From UBA6224 sp963730375 (lineage in GTDB: Bacteria; Patescibacteriota; Saccharimonadia; Saccharimonadales; UBA4665), in NCBI GenBank assembly GCA_963730375.1, contig CAVSRJ010000001.1, positions 558,001 through 622,000 of the forward strand: 64,000 bases of DNA, written 5' to 3'. Position 1 is the first letter of the stretch, and every line of letters starts with the position of its first letter. Below, one piece after another: positions 7,388 through 16,405 of the stretch. Below the pieces are notes generated by a model. The model was given only the letters and a program-made list of their open reading frames with translations, had not been told where the DNA came from and did no database searches. The position numbers and the translations under genes were made by a program.

Positions 7388-9837
7388 ATGAAACGATACA
7401 ATCCAAAAGACATTGAGCCGAAGTGGCAAAAAATTTGGGACGAGACCGGCGTCTACACCGCCGATCTGCACAGTGACAAGCCCAAATACATCGCCATGAG
7501 CATGTTCAATTACCCCAGTGGTGCTGGTATTCACATCGGCCACGCCATGAACTACACGATCTCGCGATGTAAAGCACGCTTTAAGCGCCAGCAGGGCTAT
7601 GAAAGCTATCATCCGGTTGGCTGGGATGCCTTTGGCCTGCCGGCCGAAAACTATGCTATCAAGGCTGGCGTCAGCCCGCAGGAGAGCATGGCGACTATTA
7701 TTCCCGAGCTATCACAAGCAGTACAAAGCCATGGGCTGGAGCAACGACTGGGAAAAAGAGATTGCCACTCACCTGCCGGAGTATTACAAATGGTCGCAGT
7801 GGATTTTCTGTGCAGATGCACAAGCAAGGCCTGGCCTACCAGGACAGCCGCATGCAGTGGTGGTGCAAAAGGCCAGACGGTCCTAGCCAACGAACAAGTC
7901 ATAGACGGCAAATGTTGGCGGCACGATGGCCCGGACGACCCACTGGTCGAAAAGAAGGAAGTCAAGCAATGGTTCTTCAAGATCACCGACTATGCCGATG
8001 AACTACTGGACGCAATAGATGGATTAGACTGGACCGAAAGCGTCAAACTGGCGCAAAAGAACTGGATTGGTCGGAGCAACGGCGCTGAAGTGGAATTCGC
8101 CATTGAGGGCAGTCGACAGCAACGGTCAAAGTGTTCACGACTCGTCCAGATACCTTGTATGGGGCGACATTCTTGGTGCTGGCGCCAGAGCATGAGCTGG
8201 TGGAACAGATTAACAACGGGCAGAGCAACAGGATGCGGTTGAGTGAATACGCTAAAGCAGCACAGCAAAAATCTGAGCTAGAGCGACAAACCGAAAAGGA
8301 AAAAACGGGTGTCTTCACTGGCGCGTATGCGCTCAACCCAGTAAATAGCCAGAAAATACCGGTATGGATTGCTGACTACGTACTTGAAGGTTACGGCACC
8401 GGCGCCATCATGGCCGTACCGGCCCACGACGAACGCGACCACGAGTTTGCCCAGAAGTTTGAACTGCCAATTGTCACGAGTGGTACAAAAACGACGCACC
8501 GGATGATGAATGTACGCACGACGAACTGGCGTCATGATGAACTCGGCGAGTATCGATGGTCAGGCCTCGGCCGAAGCCCGGGCGAGCATCGTGCAGAGCT
8601 GGCAAAGCAAGGCAACGGCGACGAAAAAGTAAACTACAAAATGCGGGACTGGACGGTTAGCCGCCAACGCTACTGGGGCGCGCCAATCCCGATCATTAAC
8701 TGCGAAAAATGCGGCGCTGTGTTGGTGCCCGAGGACGATTTACCAGTTGTTTTGCCAGAGCTGGACGACTTCAAACCCAGTGGCGATGGCCGCAGTGCCT
8801 TGGCTCGTGCAAACGATTGGCTGAAGGTTGACTGTCCGAAATGTGGCGGCCCGGCCGAACGCGAAACCGACACACTGGACACCTACATCTGAGTCATCTG
8901 GTATATGTATCGCTACTTTGATCCGCACAATCAGGAGGCAATATTTGACAGCAAAATCGTAAAGAAATGGGAACCGATCGATTTCTATAATGGGGCTGAC
9001 CACGCCACAGCACACCTGTTGTATGCGCGATTTATCGGCCATTTTTTCAAGAAGCTGGGTTTGGTTGACGAAGCCGAGCCGTTTAAGCAGTTCTTGTTTA
9101 ACGGCAAAGTTACTGCCGCCGACGGCGCGATGTTTAGCAAAAGCAAAGGCAACGGCGTCGACCCGCTGGAAATTATCGATCAGGGCTATGGCGCGGACGC
9201 GCTGCGTACATACCTGATGTTTGCCGCGCCGCTGGACATCTGGATTCGCTGGGATCCAAAGGGTGTTCCTGGCACACACCGCTTCCTGTCCCGTGTATGG
9301 GCGCTGGTACAGGAGTATCTAGAGGCTAACGAAGGTGAATCGGATGACAAAACCGTGGCCGAACTGCGTCGCACAGTCCACGCCATGGCCAAGAAAATGA
9401 CCGAAGATATAGAGGCCAACCGCTACAACACTGCGATTGCAGCCGCTATGACCGCTTCTAACGAGCTGTACAAGCTAAAGGTCGACAACCTGACTCGCAA
9501 TGATGCATGGCAGGAAGCACTGGAGTTTCTGGTTGCGGCCATAGCACCATTTGCGCCTCATACCGCCGAAGAATTATGGTTCCAACTGGGTCACCATCTG
9601 TCGGTACACAAAGATACCTGGCCAAAATGTAACGACAAATACCTAGAGAGTAGCCAAATGACTATAGTAGTGCAGGTAAACGGCAAAGTTCGCGCCAATA
9701 TCGAAGTAGCTACTGACGCTAGCCGAGAAGATATCGAAAAAGCTGCGCGCACTGACAAACACGTCGCCAGTTATATAACCGGCGACGTGAAGAAGGTCAT
9801 TTACGTACCAAACAAGCTCGTAAACTTCGTCGTATAG
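7388..9837 (+). CDS. leuS: Leucyl-tRNA synthetase, broken by multiple indels
   Basis: Charges tRNA-Leu. The region has the length of a complete class Ia LeuRS (about 815 codons) and its landmarks: HIGH motif (GIHIGHAMNY), editing domain (TTRPDTLYGATF), zinc-type CEKCG and CPKCGG, TVSRQRYWGAPIPI, and KMSKS-type FSKSKGN. The frame changes near 7705, 7800, 7880, 8120, and three times between 8480 and 8600. At 8890-8906 an in-frame TGA replaces the expected IESSW; an extra T and a missing C within 12 bases explain it and restore IESSWYMYRY. Opposite-sign indels this close point to sequencing errors, not a pseudogene. TACAAT (7375-7380) ends 7 nt before the ATG. Confidence 0.9.
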
Positions 9838-9845
9838 GTAGCCGA

Positions 9846-10292
9846 CTACTTCATGAAGTCGGGCACATCGAGGTCGTCCGTTTCCGGGGTAGGGGCTGGC
9901 TGCTCATGAGGGTGAGCACTAGGCGTTTCATGGCCTGAGTCGAGGACAACACCCTCAAGTACAGGCCTAACTAATGCGAAGCTCGGTTGAGCATTAGGAG
10001 TCACAGCTCCATCGGTATCAGAAATTTCGCTAGTTTGGCGTGCCGCGATTTCGGCAGCTTCTAAGGCGCTAAAATGTTGGCTCCAGGCACCGGTGGTTGA
10101 TCCAAGACCAGGCGTGCCGTTTCGCTCAGCTTTAATTTTTGCAGCAATCCGGGCAATGCGTCCCTGTCGATCGACACCGTCGTCTTGTCCGATCTCTCGG
10201 GCGCTGTCAGTAGAAAATCCTGCAGCCAGGAATGCGGCTGTATCAGGATGTTCGTGGGTTCCAAATGCGGGATTTTCGTGTCGTTGTGTCAT
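9846..10292 (-). CDS. Hypothetical hydrophilic protein
   Basis: A soluble protein of 148 residues starting MTQRHENPAFG; a longer start at 10331 has no support. The middle (residues 35-60, RQGRIARIAAKIKAERNG) is basic and helical, and the C-terminus is Pro/Glu/Asp-rich and probably disordered. No transmembrane or catalytic motif is seen, and no family is recognised. It is convergent with leuS, 8 bp from its stop. Confidence 0.6.
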   Translation of the reverse strand: MTQRHENPAFGTHEHPDTAAFLAAGFSTDSAREIGQDDGVDRQGRIARIAAKIKAERNGTPGLGSTTGAWSQHFSALEAAEIAARQTSEISDTDGAVTPNAQPSFALVRPVLEGVVLDSGHETPSAHPHEQPAPTPETDDLDVPDFMK

Positions 10293-10363
10293 GATGATTA
10301 TATTAGCATAAGCATGCCGAAAAGTCAACATCCATTCAATAATTTCATCAAAAATACAAGCAA

Positions 10364-10864
10364 CTATTTTTTAGCGAGTTTTGTGGTGCCATCACAGGCG
10401 ATTTGGACGAAGTTGACATCATGGTTCTGGAGGTAGGCACGAGTACGCTTGTCGATCTGTTTATAGTCAAGCTGTGTAACAGTGCCGGGTTCGTACATGG
10501 TGAATGTACCGCCCGCCTTGTCGTTCGTCTCGTCCTCGGGGTCGAAACGGAAGGCGTAATAGTCCCCACTATTCGGCACAAAAAGTCGTGGTTTATCTTG
10601 GCCGTGCAAATCCTTATAGTCGCTCTGCAGCTTGTCTCGGACATCATCGAGCGTGTCATGGAGTCCAGCGGTATCAGGGCTGTTATAGGCGCCCGGGATG
10701 CCCGTAAGTCTGGAGACAATTTTGCCCAGAGCTCGTTCAGTTGAGCCATTGCCAGCTTGTACTTCGTAGCATCGCGTGACACCAGGCCAAGCATCTGCCC
10801 CGCAGCCAGTTGCGCTTCCGGCGACCAGAGTGGCCGCCAATGTCATCTCTAGACCTCGTTTCAT
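10364..10864 (-). CDS. Putative exported lipoprotein-like protein, unknown
   Basis: A product of 166 residues with a basic start MKRGLEM, a short hydrophobic stretch (TLAATLVAGSATGC) and a Cys that could be a weak lipobox, then a soluble domain with FVPNSGDYYAFRFDPEDET. No family is recognised. A second ORF overlapping on the same strand in another frame is a shadow. It is divergent from rpmF. Confidence 0.6.
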   Translation of the reverse strand: MKRGLEMTLAATLVAGSATGCGADAWPGVTRCYEVQAGNGSTERALGKIVSRLTGIPGAYNSPDTAGLHDTLDDVRDKLQSDYKDLHGQDKPRLFVPNSGDYYAFRFDPEDETNDKAGGTFTMYEPGTVTQLDYKQIDKRTRAYLQNHDVNFVQIACDGTTKLAKK

Positions 10865-10990
10865 GACACAATATTGACACCAAAAGTACAAACCGTCAAT
10901 AATATTGCATCAAATCATTGATAAAACGGGGCATAACCGGTAAAATACGGGTAAATAGTAACCACAAACTTCGAGAAGGAGTTCGCACAT

Positions 10991-11134
10991 ATGGGTAAGC
11001 CAAAGAAGCGAACCAGTCCGCGTAAGACTGGTGCACGTCGCAGCCACCTCGTGCTTGAACTGGCACGCAAGGTGAACAGCAAATCACCGGTAAAAGTTCG
11101 CACCACCCGTCGTGAGACGGGTAAGACTGCCTAG
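10991..11134 (+). CDS. rpmF: Ribosomal protein L32 (bL32)
   Basis: A very basic protein of 47 residues that starts MGKPKKRTSPRKTGARRSH, matching the conserved N-terminus of L32 (K-R-x-S-x-x-R-x-x-x-R-R-x-H). It lacks the zinc-binding Cys of longer L32 forms, and the C-terminus (RTTRRETGK) is divergent. An AAGGAG ribosome site (10976-10981) is well placed. It heads a run with nusB, as expected for translation genes. Alternative small ribosomal proteins fit less well. Confidence 0.8.
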   Translation: MGKPKKRTSPRKTGARRSHLVLELARKVNSKSPVKVRTTRRETGKTA

Positions 11135-11197
11135 CACAGGCCTAGGCTACGCTATACTGAAAAGTAGATAGCATAAACGGAAGGTTTTTAACAAATC

Positions 11198-11683
11198 ATG
11201 GCATCAAATCGCCACCTCGGTCGCATCATAGCCCTGCAGACGTTGTACGAGCAGGACTTTCGTTTGTCGGCAGATGATACGACGTTTGACCTCGATGAAG
11301 TATTGCAGCGAAACATCGCTCGCTACGAATCCATGGTTGATGACACCAAATTCATCACCGAATTGACTCACGGTGTGTCGAAACAGGTGGAGAAGCTGGA
11401 TGTCACGCTACAGCCTATTGCACCCGAGTGGCCGATTGACCAGATAGCTCGGATGGATCGTGTCATATTGCGCATTGGTCTGTACGAACTGTTGCACGGC
11501 AAGGATGTTCCACCAAAGGTTGTTATCAACGAAGCGGTAGAACTTGCCAAAGCATTCGGTAGTGAGAACTCTAGTAAGTTCATCAATGGCGTCCTGGGTA
11601 CTGCCCTGCGTCAGCAAGAAGCAGAATCCGAAGCAGCGCCAACCAAAAATCCTTCACCGAAGAAGACAACCAAGAAAAAGTAA
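11198..11683 (+). CDS. nusB: Transcription antitermination factor NusB
   Basis: RNA-binding antitermination factor that acts with S10 on rRNA operon leader RNA. The 161-residue product has the all-helical NusB pattern: N-terminal HLGRIIALQTLYEQDF, the central WPIDQIARMDRVILRIGLYEL and VVINEAVELAKAFGSENSSKFINGVL. A Lys/Pro-rich tail of about 25 residues extends beyond the fold. AAGG lies upstream of the ATG. It is followed 21 nt later by a Nudix gene. Confidence 0.93.
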   Translation: MASNRHLGRIIALQTLYEQDFRLSADDTTFDLDEVLQRNIARYESMVDDTKFITELTHGVSKQVEKLDVTLQPIAPEWPIDQIARMDRVILRIGLYELLHGKDVPPKVVINEAVELAKAFGSENSSKFINGVLGTALRQQEAESEAAPTKNPSPKKTTKKK

Positions 11684-11704
11684 TGAACAGGAAGCGCCTA
11701 TCTT

Positions 11705-12211
11705 ATGAAACGTCCCAAGCCACTTCAAGGCTTCAAGAAGCTCGTCGGCAACAATAAACGCCGACCTGCTATCGATGAAGTTGTCCACGAGACGACTTCG
11801 GGTGGCGTGGTCTTTCGCCGTGACAGCAACGGTAAACTAGAAGTGCTCTTGATCAGTGATGCCAAACATCGCTGGACGATTCCTAAAGGACATGTCGAGC
11901 CGGGCGAAGATCCCGGGGCAACCGCGGAGCGGGAAATCCGTGAAGAGACTGGCCTGCAGGATATGGAAGTATTCTTTTGGTTGGGCAAGGTCAATTTCCG
12001 TTACCGCCGAGTTCATACCCTGGTACTCATGACCATGAACATATATCTGGTCGAAGGACAGGGTGACACCAACAAACTCCATCCTGAGGAGTGGCTGACG
12101 GACATCAAATGGATGCCAGCCCAGGAGGCTATCGACAAAATCGCCTACGACGACATCGGTAAACTCATCCTCGTGGCGATGCGTAAAATTCGCGAGGGCA
12201 AGCTGTTTTAG
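11705..12211 (+). CDS. Nudix hydrolase
   Basis: A 168-residue enzyme that hydrolyses a nucleoside diphosphate linked to another group. A full Nudix box is present (GHVEPGEDPGATAEREIREETGL split as G-x5-E-x7-REIREETG). The flanks (TTSGGVVFR, WTIPKGHVEPGE, WLTDIKWM) resemble the ApxxA/diadenosine polyphosphate hydrolase-like branch. The N-terminus is basic, which may help bind RNA or nucleotides. Substrate cannot be fixed. Confidence 0.85.
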   Translation: MKRPKPLQGFKKLVGNNKRRPAIDEVVHETTSGGVVFRRDSNGKLEVLLISDAKHRWTIPKGHVEPGEDPGATAEREIREETGLQDMEVFFWLGKVNFRYRRVHTLVLMTMNIYLVEGQGDTNKLHPEEWLTDIKWMPAQEAIDKIAYDDIGKLILVAMRKIREGKLF

Positions 12212-12351
12212 CTCTTACTCTGGCGTTCCGGATCATTTTTAGTATAATAAACACCGGTAGCAATATGTAAAGGAGAAATTTGATAGTAGCTTATAGACTG
12301 TAGAGCGTGCCACGAGCGCCGGTCTTCAATCCATCAGCTAGTATCGTCATT

Positions 12352-13055
12352 ATGGACACTAATCTATATGTGGCGTTTGCACAGCAAAAACTGGGCGTCA
12401 CCTTCAACGACATTAACCTGTTAATTACAGCGTTTACGCACCGTTCGTACCTGAACGAGCACAAAAAAACGGTCAAAGAGCACAATGAACGGTTGGAGTT
12501 CCTGGGCGACGCCGTGCTCGAGCTGGTCACGACCGAATATTTATTTAGCGAACTACAGCGATCCCGAGGGTACGTTGACGAGCTGGCGGAGTAGTTTGGT
12601 GCGCACCGAGAGCATTAGTGCGGCGGCCAGTCGCTATGACTACGAGCCGCTGTTACGACTCAGCCGTGGTGAGAAACGTGGAAGTGACCGGGCGCGTGAG
12701 CAGATTTTGGCCAACTCATATGAGGCAGTGTTGGGCGCGTTGTATCTCGACCAGGGATACGACGTCTGCAAGCGTTTCATCACCGAGAGTCTGCTGAGCA
12801 CATTCGATGAGATACTTGAAGACCGGTTCATGGATGGACCCCAAGTCTCATCTGCAGGAATTGGCGCAGAGCGTCGACGGCGCCACGCCTGCGTATAAAG
12901 TAATGGCCGAAGTTGGACCCGATCACGAAAAGATGTTCACGATAGGTGTGTTTGTCGATGGTAAGCTTAAGGGCCAGGGCACTGGTCCAAGCAAGCAGGC
13001 TGGCCAACAAAAGGCCGCCGAAGCTGCCCTCGAATCGTACCGTGAATCAAATTAG
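12352..13055 (+). CDS. rnc: Ribonuclease III, broken by two frameshifts
   Basis: Double-strand RNA endonuclease that processes rRNA precursors. The frame starts at ATG 12352 (MDTNLYVAFAQQKLG), contains the signature RLEFLGDAVLEL with the catalytic Asp and Glu, shifts near 12548, continues through SRYDYEPLLRLSRGEKRGS and NSYEAVLGALYLDQGY, and shifts again near 12836 (run of GGACCCC). It ends with a dsRNA-binding domain (KSHLQELAQ to GPSKQAGQQKAAEAALE). Summed length (about 234 residues) is normal, so a sequencing error is likelier than decay of a near-essential gene. Confidence 0.9.
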
Positions 13056-13069
13056 GTTATAAACGAAAA

Positions 13070-13090
13070 CGAACACCTTGTTGGTGTTCG
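13070..13090 (+). terminator. Hairpin after rnc
   Basis: CGAACACC/GGTGTTCG with loop TTGTT sits 15 nt after the rnc stop. No T-run follows on the + strand, so it may act as an RNA-end stabiliser or be a minus-strand terminator. The rest of 13091-13265 is AT-rich and shows no gene. Confidence 0.4.
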
Positions 13091-13269
13091 CAAAACAACT
13101 CTCAAAATTTCACCTGTCTCCAGCAATGAGCGTCTCACGACTCAATTGCTAATGTTTAGTATAGCGAAAATATTTGCATTGTCTACATATTTGACAAAAA
13201 TCCGTTTTGATGTGACCTGGAATGGTGGGTGGCAAAAAAGATAGTGTTGTGAGAAAAATAATATAAACT

Positions 13270-13304
13270 AGATGTGTACATCTGTTAATGACTGATGATA
13301 TAAT
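13270..13304 (+). promoter_or_regulatory. Promoter with overlapping palindrome (operator-like)
   Basis: TATAAT (13299-13304) ends 6 nt before the ATG at 13311. The palindrome AGATGT-GT-ACATCT (13270-13283) covers the place of the -35 box, which is otherwise poor. This arrangement suits a regulated, leaderless transcript. Confidence 0.5.
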
Positions 13305-13310
13305 ATGCAA

Positions 13311-13538
13311 ATGACTGAATTCCGCTCTCCATGCGAGGGACAATGTCCTGTTTATCCCAATGTCCATCAACCTAACATTTGTCGCATTATGGCCGAAATG
13401 TTGGTTACTGCTGGCGCCAGCGGCTATTTTGAGAAATCTCCATGCCCATTGGAAGTTCCATTCTATATCGCCTCTGATGATAACCCCTTAGCCGAACGGC
13501 TGCGAGACAATCTCGGCATAGCACCCCACGAAGGTTGA
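13311..13538 (+). CDS. Small Cys-containing protein, unknown
   Basis: A 75-residue protein (two more if started at 13305) with four Cys in SPCEGQC, NICRIM and SPCPLE. The pattern hints at metal binding or a redox role, but no family is recognised. The C-terminal half ends with AERLRDNLGIAPHEG. A palindrome over the -35 region suggests it is controlled by a dimeric regulator. The context is a translation gene block, with rpsP following. Confidence 0.65.
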   Translation: MTEFRSPCEGQCPVYPNVHQPNICRIMAEMLVTAGASGYFEKSPCPLEVPFYIASDDNPLAERLRDNLGIAPHEG

Positions 13539-13549
13539 TATATTATAGA

Positions 13550-13578
13550 TTGACAACAGGGGTGAAAACAGATACAAT
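13550..13578 (+). promoter_or_regulatory. rpsP promoter
   Basis: Consensus TTGACA (13550-13555) and TACAAT (13573-13578) with a 17-bp spacer, 50 bp ahead of rpsP. It is one of the strongest promoters in the window. Confidence 0.75.
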
Positions 13579-13627
13579 ACGTTGGTTATTAGTAATCTCT
13601 GTTTAGGGAAGTATAGAAAGGGATAAC

Positions 13628-14062
13628 ATGCTTGTTATTCGAATGCAGCGAACTGGCCGCAAAGGTCACGCTCAATTCCGCGTTGTCGTACAAGACAGTC
13701 GCCGGACCCCTACCAGCGGCAAACTTGTTGCCAGCCTGGGTAGTTATAATCCACACACAAAAACCTCAACACTGGACAAGGAAAAGGCCAGTGTGTACCT
13801 CAACAACGGTGCACAGCCAACTGACCGCGTCGTCCGTTTGCTAAAGGCAGAAGGCGTCAAGCTGCCAAAGTGGGTCAAGGACCCAACTACGAAGGAAGGC
13901 GCACTGCGTAACCCCGAGAAGTTGCGCAAGAACCAGCCAAAGGAAGAGGCCGCTCCAGCCGAGGAAGCTGCAACGCCTGAGACCGAGGCCGAGCCAGAGG
14001 CGCCTGCAGCGGACGCTGAGCCAACAGCCGAGGCGGAAGCCCCTGCTGACGAAGCAGCTTAG
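13628..14062 (+). CDS. rpsP: Ribosomal protein S16 with acidic extension
   Basis: A 30S subunit protein. The first 80 residues are a typical bS16 (MLVIRMQRTGRKGHAQFRVV, LGSYNPHTK, and RVVRLLKAEGVKLPKW). The rest, to residue 144, is a low-complexity Ala/Glu/Pro tail that is absent from E. coli S16 (82 residues). Similar tails occur on some other Patescibacteria ribosomal proteins. It lies upstream of khpA and trmD, the conserved rpsP-KH-trmD order, although rimM is missing here. Confidence 0.95.
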   Translation: MLVIRMQRTGRKGHAQFRVVVQDSRRTPTSGKLVASLGSYNPHTKTSTLDKEKASVYLNNGAQPTDRVVRLLKAEGVKLPKWVKDPTTKEGALRNPEKLRKNQPKEEAAPAEEAATPETEAEPEAPAADAEPTAEAEAPADEAA

Positions 14063-14145
14063 CTGTTGGATTCTTTACGGCGGTGAGTGCACCGCCCGGT
14101 GCTATAATGCGTTTTACGGTTGCTATGTAATTCTGAGGAGGATGT

Positions 14146-14604
14146 ATGGATAACAGTATTGACCAACAGTTCATAGAATATGTCGTGAAGTCTCTCGTCG
14201 GTAAGCCAGATGAGGTAAAGGTAGAACGTCGCATCGATGAGAAGGGTGTGTTGTTAGAGCTAACCGTTGACCCAGAGGATCTGGGACGTGTGATAGGTAA
14301 GCGTGGCGCGACCGCACAGAGCCTGCGTACGTTATTGCGGGCGCTGGGCACCAAGAACGACGCTCGCTACAACCTGAAAATCGTCGATAACGGTGTGGCA
14401 CCGCCTAAAGACGACGCAGCTGCGAGTAAGCCTACGAGCGATGATAGCGATGATGCGGTCGCAACGGATGAAGACGCGACTGACAAGCTTGGCGATAACG
14501 AAGAGGTGTCGCTGCGCGAAGACAAGGAAGACGACGACAAAGAAAGCGACGTTGTCAGCCGGACTCGGCGCGAGCTGCAAGATCTAGACGACCTCGACGT
14601 ATAA
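14146..14604 (+). CDS. khpA: KH-domain RNA-binding protein KhpA
   Basis: A small KH-domain RNA chaperone. Residues 1-80 hold the domain with the GxxG loop in GRVIGKRGATAQ; KhpA is usually 75-80 residues. Here a tail of about 70 residues rich in Asp/Glu/Ser follows (residues 85-152), like the tail on the adjacent S16. KhpA often pairs with KhpB (Jag) and affects cell-wall growth in Firmicutes. An AGGAGG ribosome site lies 5 nt before ATG 14146. Confidence 0.92.
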   Translation: MDNSIDQQFIEYVVKSLVGKPDEVKVERRIDEKGVLLELTVDPEDLGRVIGKRGATAQSLRTLLRALGTKNDARYNLKIVDNGVAPPKDDAAASKPTSDDSDDAVATDEDATDKLGDNEEVSLREDKEDDDKESDVVSRTRRELQDLDDLDV

Positions 14605-14778
14605 ATCGTTATCCACAGGGTCGCCCCAGATAGTCATTTGGCTATTGCATTGCCAAACTGCCTACGCTATAGTTAGGTCCAGTCGATACAACGACAGAAA
14701 CTTCCCAAAACAAAAACAACAAGCTCATGCGAGCCAATCGATGCAACTAGCATGGTTGGGAGCTTTATGTGACAGAAG

Positions 14779-14802
14779 GAACCCCTTAACGGGGTTCTTT
14801 TT
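14779..14802 (+). terminator. Rho-independent terminator after khpA
   Basis: GAACCCC (14779-14785), loop TTAAC, GGGGTTC (14791-14797) and a run of five T. It lies 175 bp after khpA and separates it from the kinase-trmD pair. Confidence 0.85.
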
Positions 14803-14803
14803 G

Positions 14804-14845
14804 GTTCACGCACCTCACGGGCTAGCTAGCCCGGGGTGTGTGAAC
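14804..14845. repeat. Long hairpin with inner palindrome
   Basis: Outer arms GTTCACGCACC (14804-14814) and GGTGTGTGAAC (14835-14845) pair over 11 bp with one G-T, enclosing the perfect palindrome GGGCTAGCTAGCCC (14819-14832). It directly follows the terminator and lies just upstream of the kinase start. It could be a second terminator stem, an operator or a stability element. Confidence 0.6.
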
Positions 14846-14869
14846 TGTCGAAGTGGTACAATAACACCA

Positions 14870-15406
14870 ATGAGACATCAGGTTTATATCTTTAGAGGGG
14901 CACCGGCGAGCGGCAAGGGCGCTGTTGTGCCTGCATTTGCCGAGCATCTGCCGCTGCCAGTCGCGCTCATCGAACAGGATAAGATGCGCTGGGGTATACA
15001 TCTTATCGGCCGTAACATTACTGACGTGTCCGCCGAGGAGCATCGGCTTGCTAACCGGAACACCACGATGCTCTACGAGCAGTATCTGAAAACTGGACGG
15101 TATACTATCGTCCTCGAAGGTCTGTTTACCTGGGATGACACTGAGTCGAGCGAGGGTAATGTGCGCGAGCTAGCCGACTTAGCTGGCCAGTATGACTACG
15201 ATGTAACTTCGATTGTTCTGAGGGCATCAAAAGAAGTCCTGTCGCAGCGTAATACTGACCGTGAGTACAGCGTTCCGGCTGCTGAGTTCGATGCATTGTA
15301 TGATGCTGTCTACGACACCATTGACGAAAGTGAACTAGTGATTGATTCTACCGACGATACCGTCGAACAGACGGTCGGAAAGCTACGGCAGGCACTACAG
15401 GCATGA
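14870..15406 (+). CDS. P-loop kinase, AAA_33/zeta-like
   Basis: A nucleotide-binding protein of 178 residues with an N-terminal Walker A (RGAPASGKGAVVP) and later LRASKEVLSQRN, the lid-type arginine region of small-molecule kinases. Similar proteins phosphorylate sugars, nucleotides or antibiotics; the substrate is unknown. No antitoxin gene is adjacent, so a toxin role is not supported. TACAAT (14857-14862) lies 7 nt before the ATG. Its stop overlaps the trmD start (ATGA). Confidence 0.75.
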   Translation: MRHQVYIFRGAPASGKGAVVPAFAEHLPLPVALIEQDKMRWGIHLIGRNITDVSAEEHRLANRNTTMLYEQYLKTGRYTIVLEGLFTWDDTESSEGNVRELADLAGQYDYDVTSIVLRASKEVLSQRNTDREYSVPAAEFDALYDAVYDTIDESELVIDSTDDTVEQTVGKLRQALQA

Positions 15407-16060
15407 AAATTCAAGTTATAACACTATTTCCGGAGATGTTCGAGGGGGTGTTTGCCTCGAGCATGCTGTGGAAGGCGAGCGACCGCGGCATTGTCGCAGT
15501 ACGAGTGTGTCAATCTGCGAGACTTTGGGCTGGGCCCGCGGCAGCAGGTCGACGATACGCCATACGGCGGTGGTGATGGCATGCTGCTGATGGTGCAGCC
15601 GCTGCTGGCGGCCATCGAGGCTGCCAAGTCGCGGGTAGAGCCGGGCAGAAAAGTTCGCGTGCTATTGCCCACGCCGCGTGGTACGGTCTACAAGCAGTCG
15701 GATGCAAAACGTCTCGCCGCGGCGGACGAAGACCTCATTATTATTTGCCCCCGTTATGAGGGCTACGATGAGCGCATTACCAAGTGGATAGACGAGCAGT
15801 ATTGCATCGGCAATTATGTGCTGACAGGAGGGGAAATCCCTGCAATGGTGCTCATCGATAGCGTCGTCCGTCTATTGCCGGGAGTGCTCGGTGGCGAAAC
15901 CAGTGCTGATATCGAGTCATTCCAGGATGATGACACGACCATCGAGTTCCCGCAGTACACCCGTCCAGCCGAGTTTCAGGGTATGAATGTGCCAGATGTG
16001 CTGCTAAGCGGCAACCATGCCGAAATCGAAAAGTGGCGGGCAGATAACTCTGGCAAATAA
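15403..16060 (+). CDS. trmD: tRNA (guanine-N1)-methyltransferase, one frameshift
   Basis: Makes m1G37 in tRNAs, guarding the reading frame. It starts at ATG 15403 (MKIQVITLFPEMFEG). An extra T near 15507 shifts the frame inside VRVVNLRDFGLG. The trefoil-knot SAM site follows: YGGGDGM, CPRYEGYDER and NYVLTGGEIPAMVLIDS. Total length of about 218 residues is slightly short of the usual 240-250, ending after the knot with a short C-terminal domain. It is translationally coupled to the upstream kinase. Confidence 0.92.
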
Positions 16061-16074
16061 TACCTCGAAAGTCT

Positions 16075-16350
16075 TTATTGTTCGTACGATTTTTTGAACG
16101 AGGTTAATCGCTCGACTTCTCGGCTGTCGCCAGCTTTTTGTGCCCACTCAATCTTCGCATCCAACAAGCTCAGAAAGTTTTCTTTTCTGTTGTCGCCCGC
16201 AAACTCGTACAGTCTGTAAAATGTGCGACCATCGTCAGCCTGGTAGGTCTCCTGATACTGGAGGGCATCTGGTGTTTGCGGCCGCTCTGCTGGGTTGTCA
16301 TATTCATACAGCACGACACGTTCTTCGCTGTGTACTATTCTTACGCTCAT
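16075..16350 (-). CDS. Small hypothetical protein
   Basis: A 91-residue protein starting MSVRIVHSEERVVLYEYDNP. It begins with beta-strand-like sequence (YQADDGRTFYRLYEF) and ends with a charged helix (LLDAKIEWAQKAGDSREVERL). No family is recognised. Longer upstream frames would run into the divergent gene at 16406 and are not used. Confidence 0.6.
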   Translation of the reverse strand: MSVRIVHSEERVVLYEYDNPAERPQTPDALQYQETYQADDGRTFYRLYEFAGDNRKENFLSLLDAKIEWAQKAGDSREVERLTSFKKSYEQ

Positions 16351-16368
16351 AACGCCAGTGTACACTAG

Positions 16369-16397
16369 TTGTTGTTTTATTAATATTCTTGTATAAT
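16369..16397 (+). promoter_or_regulatory. Promoter giving a leaderless transcript
   Basis: TTGTTG (16369-16374) and TATAAT (16392-16397) with a 17-bp spacer. The ATG at 16406 starts 8 nt after the -10 box, where transcription should begin. Confidence 0.65.
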
Positions 16398-16405
16398 TAT
16401 ATGCT

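Noticed and set aside
8890..8895. TGA in leuS as recoded UGA (Gly or selenocysteine)
   Set aside because: Many other genes end in TGA, the aligned residue is Glu, and a T insertion with a C loss nearby restores the family motif.
14870..15406. Zeta toxin
   Set aside because: The P-loop kinase fold is shared, but there is no antitoxin gene and the gene is coupled to trmD.
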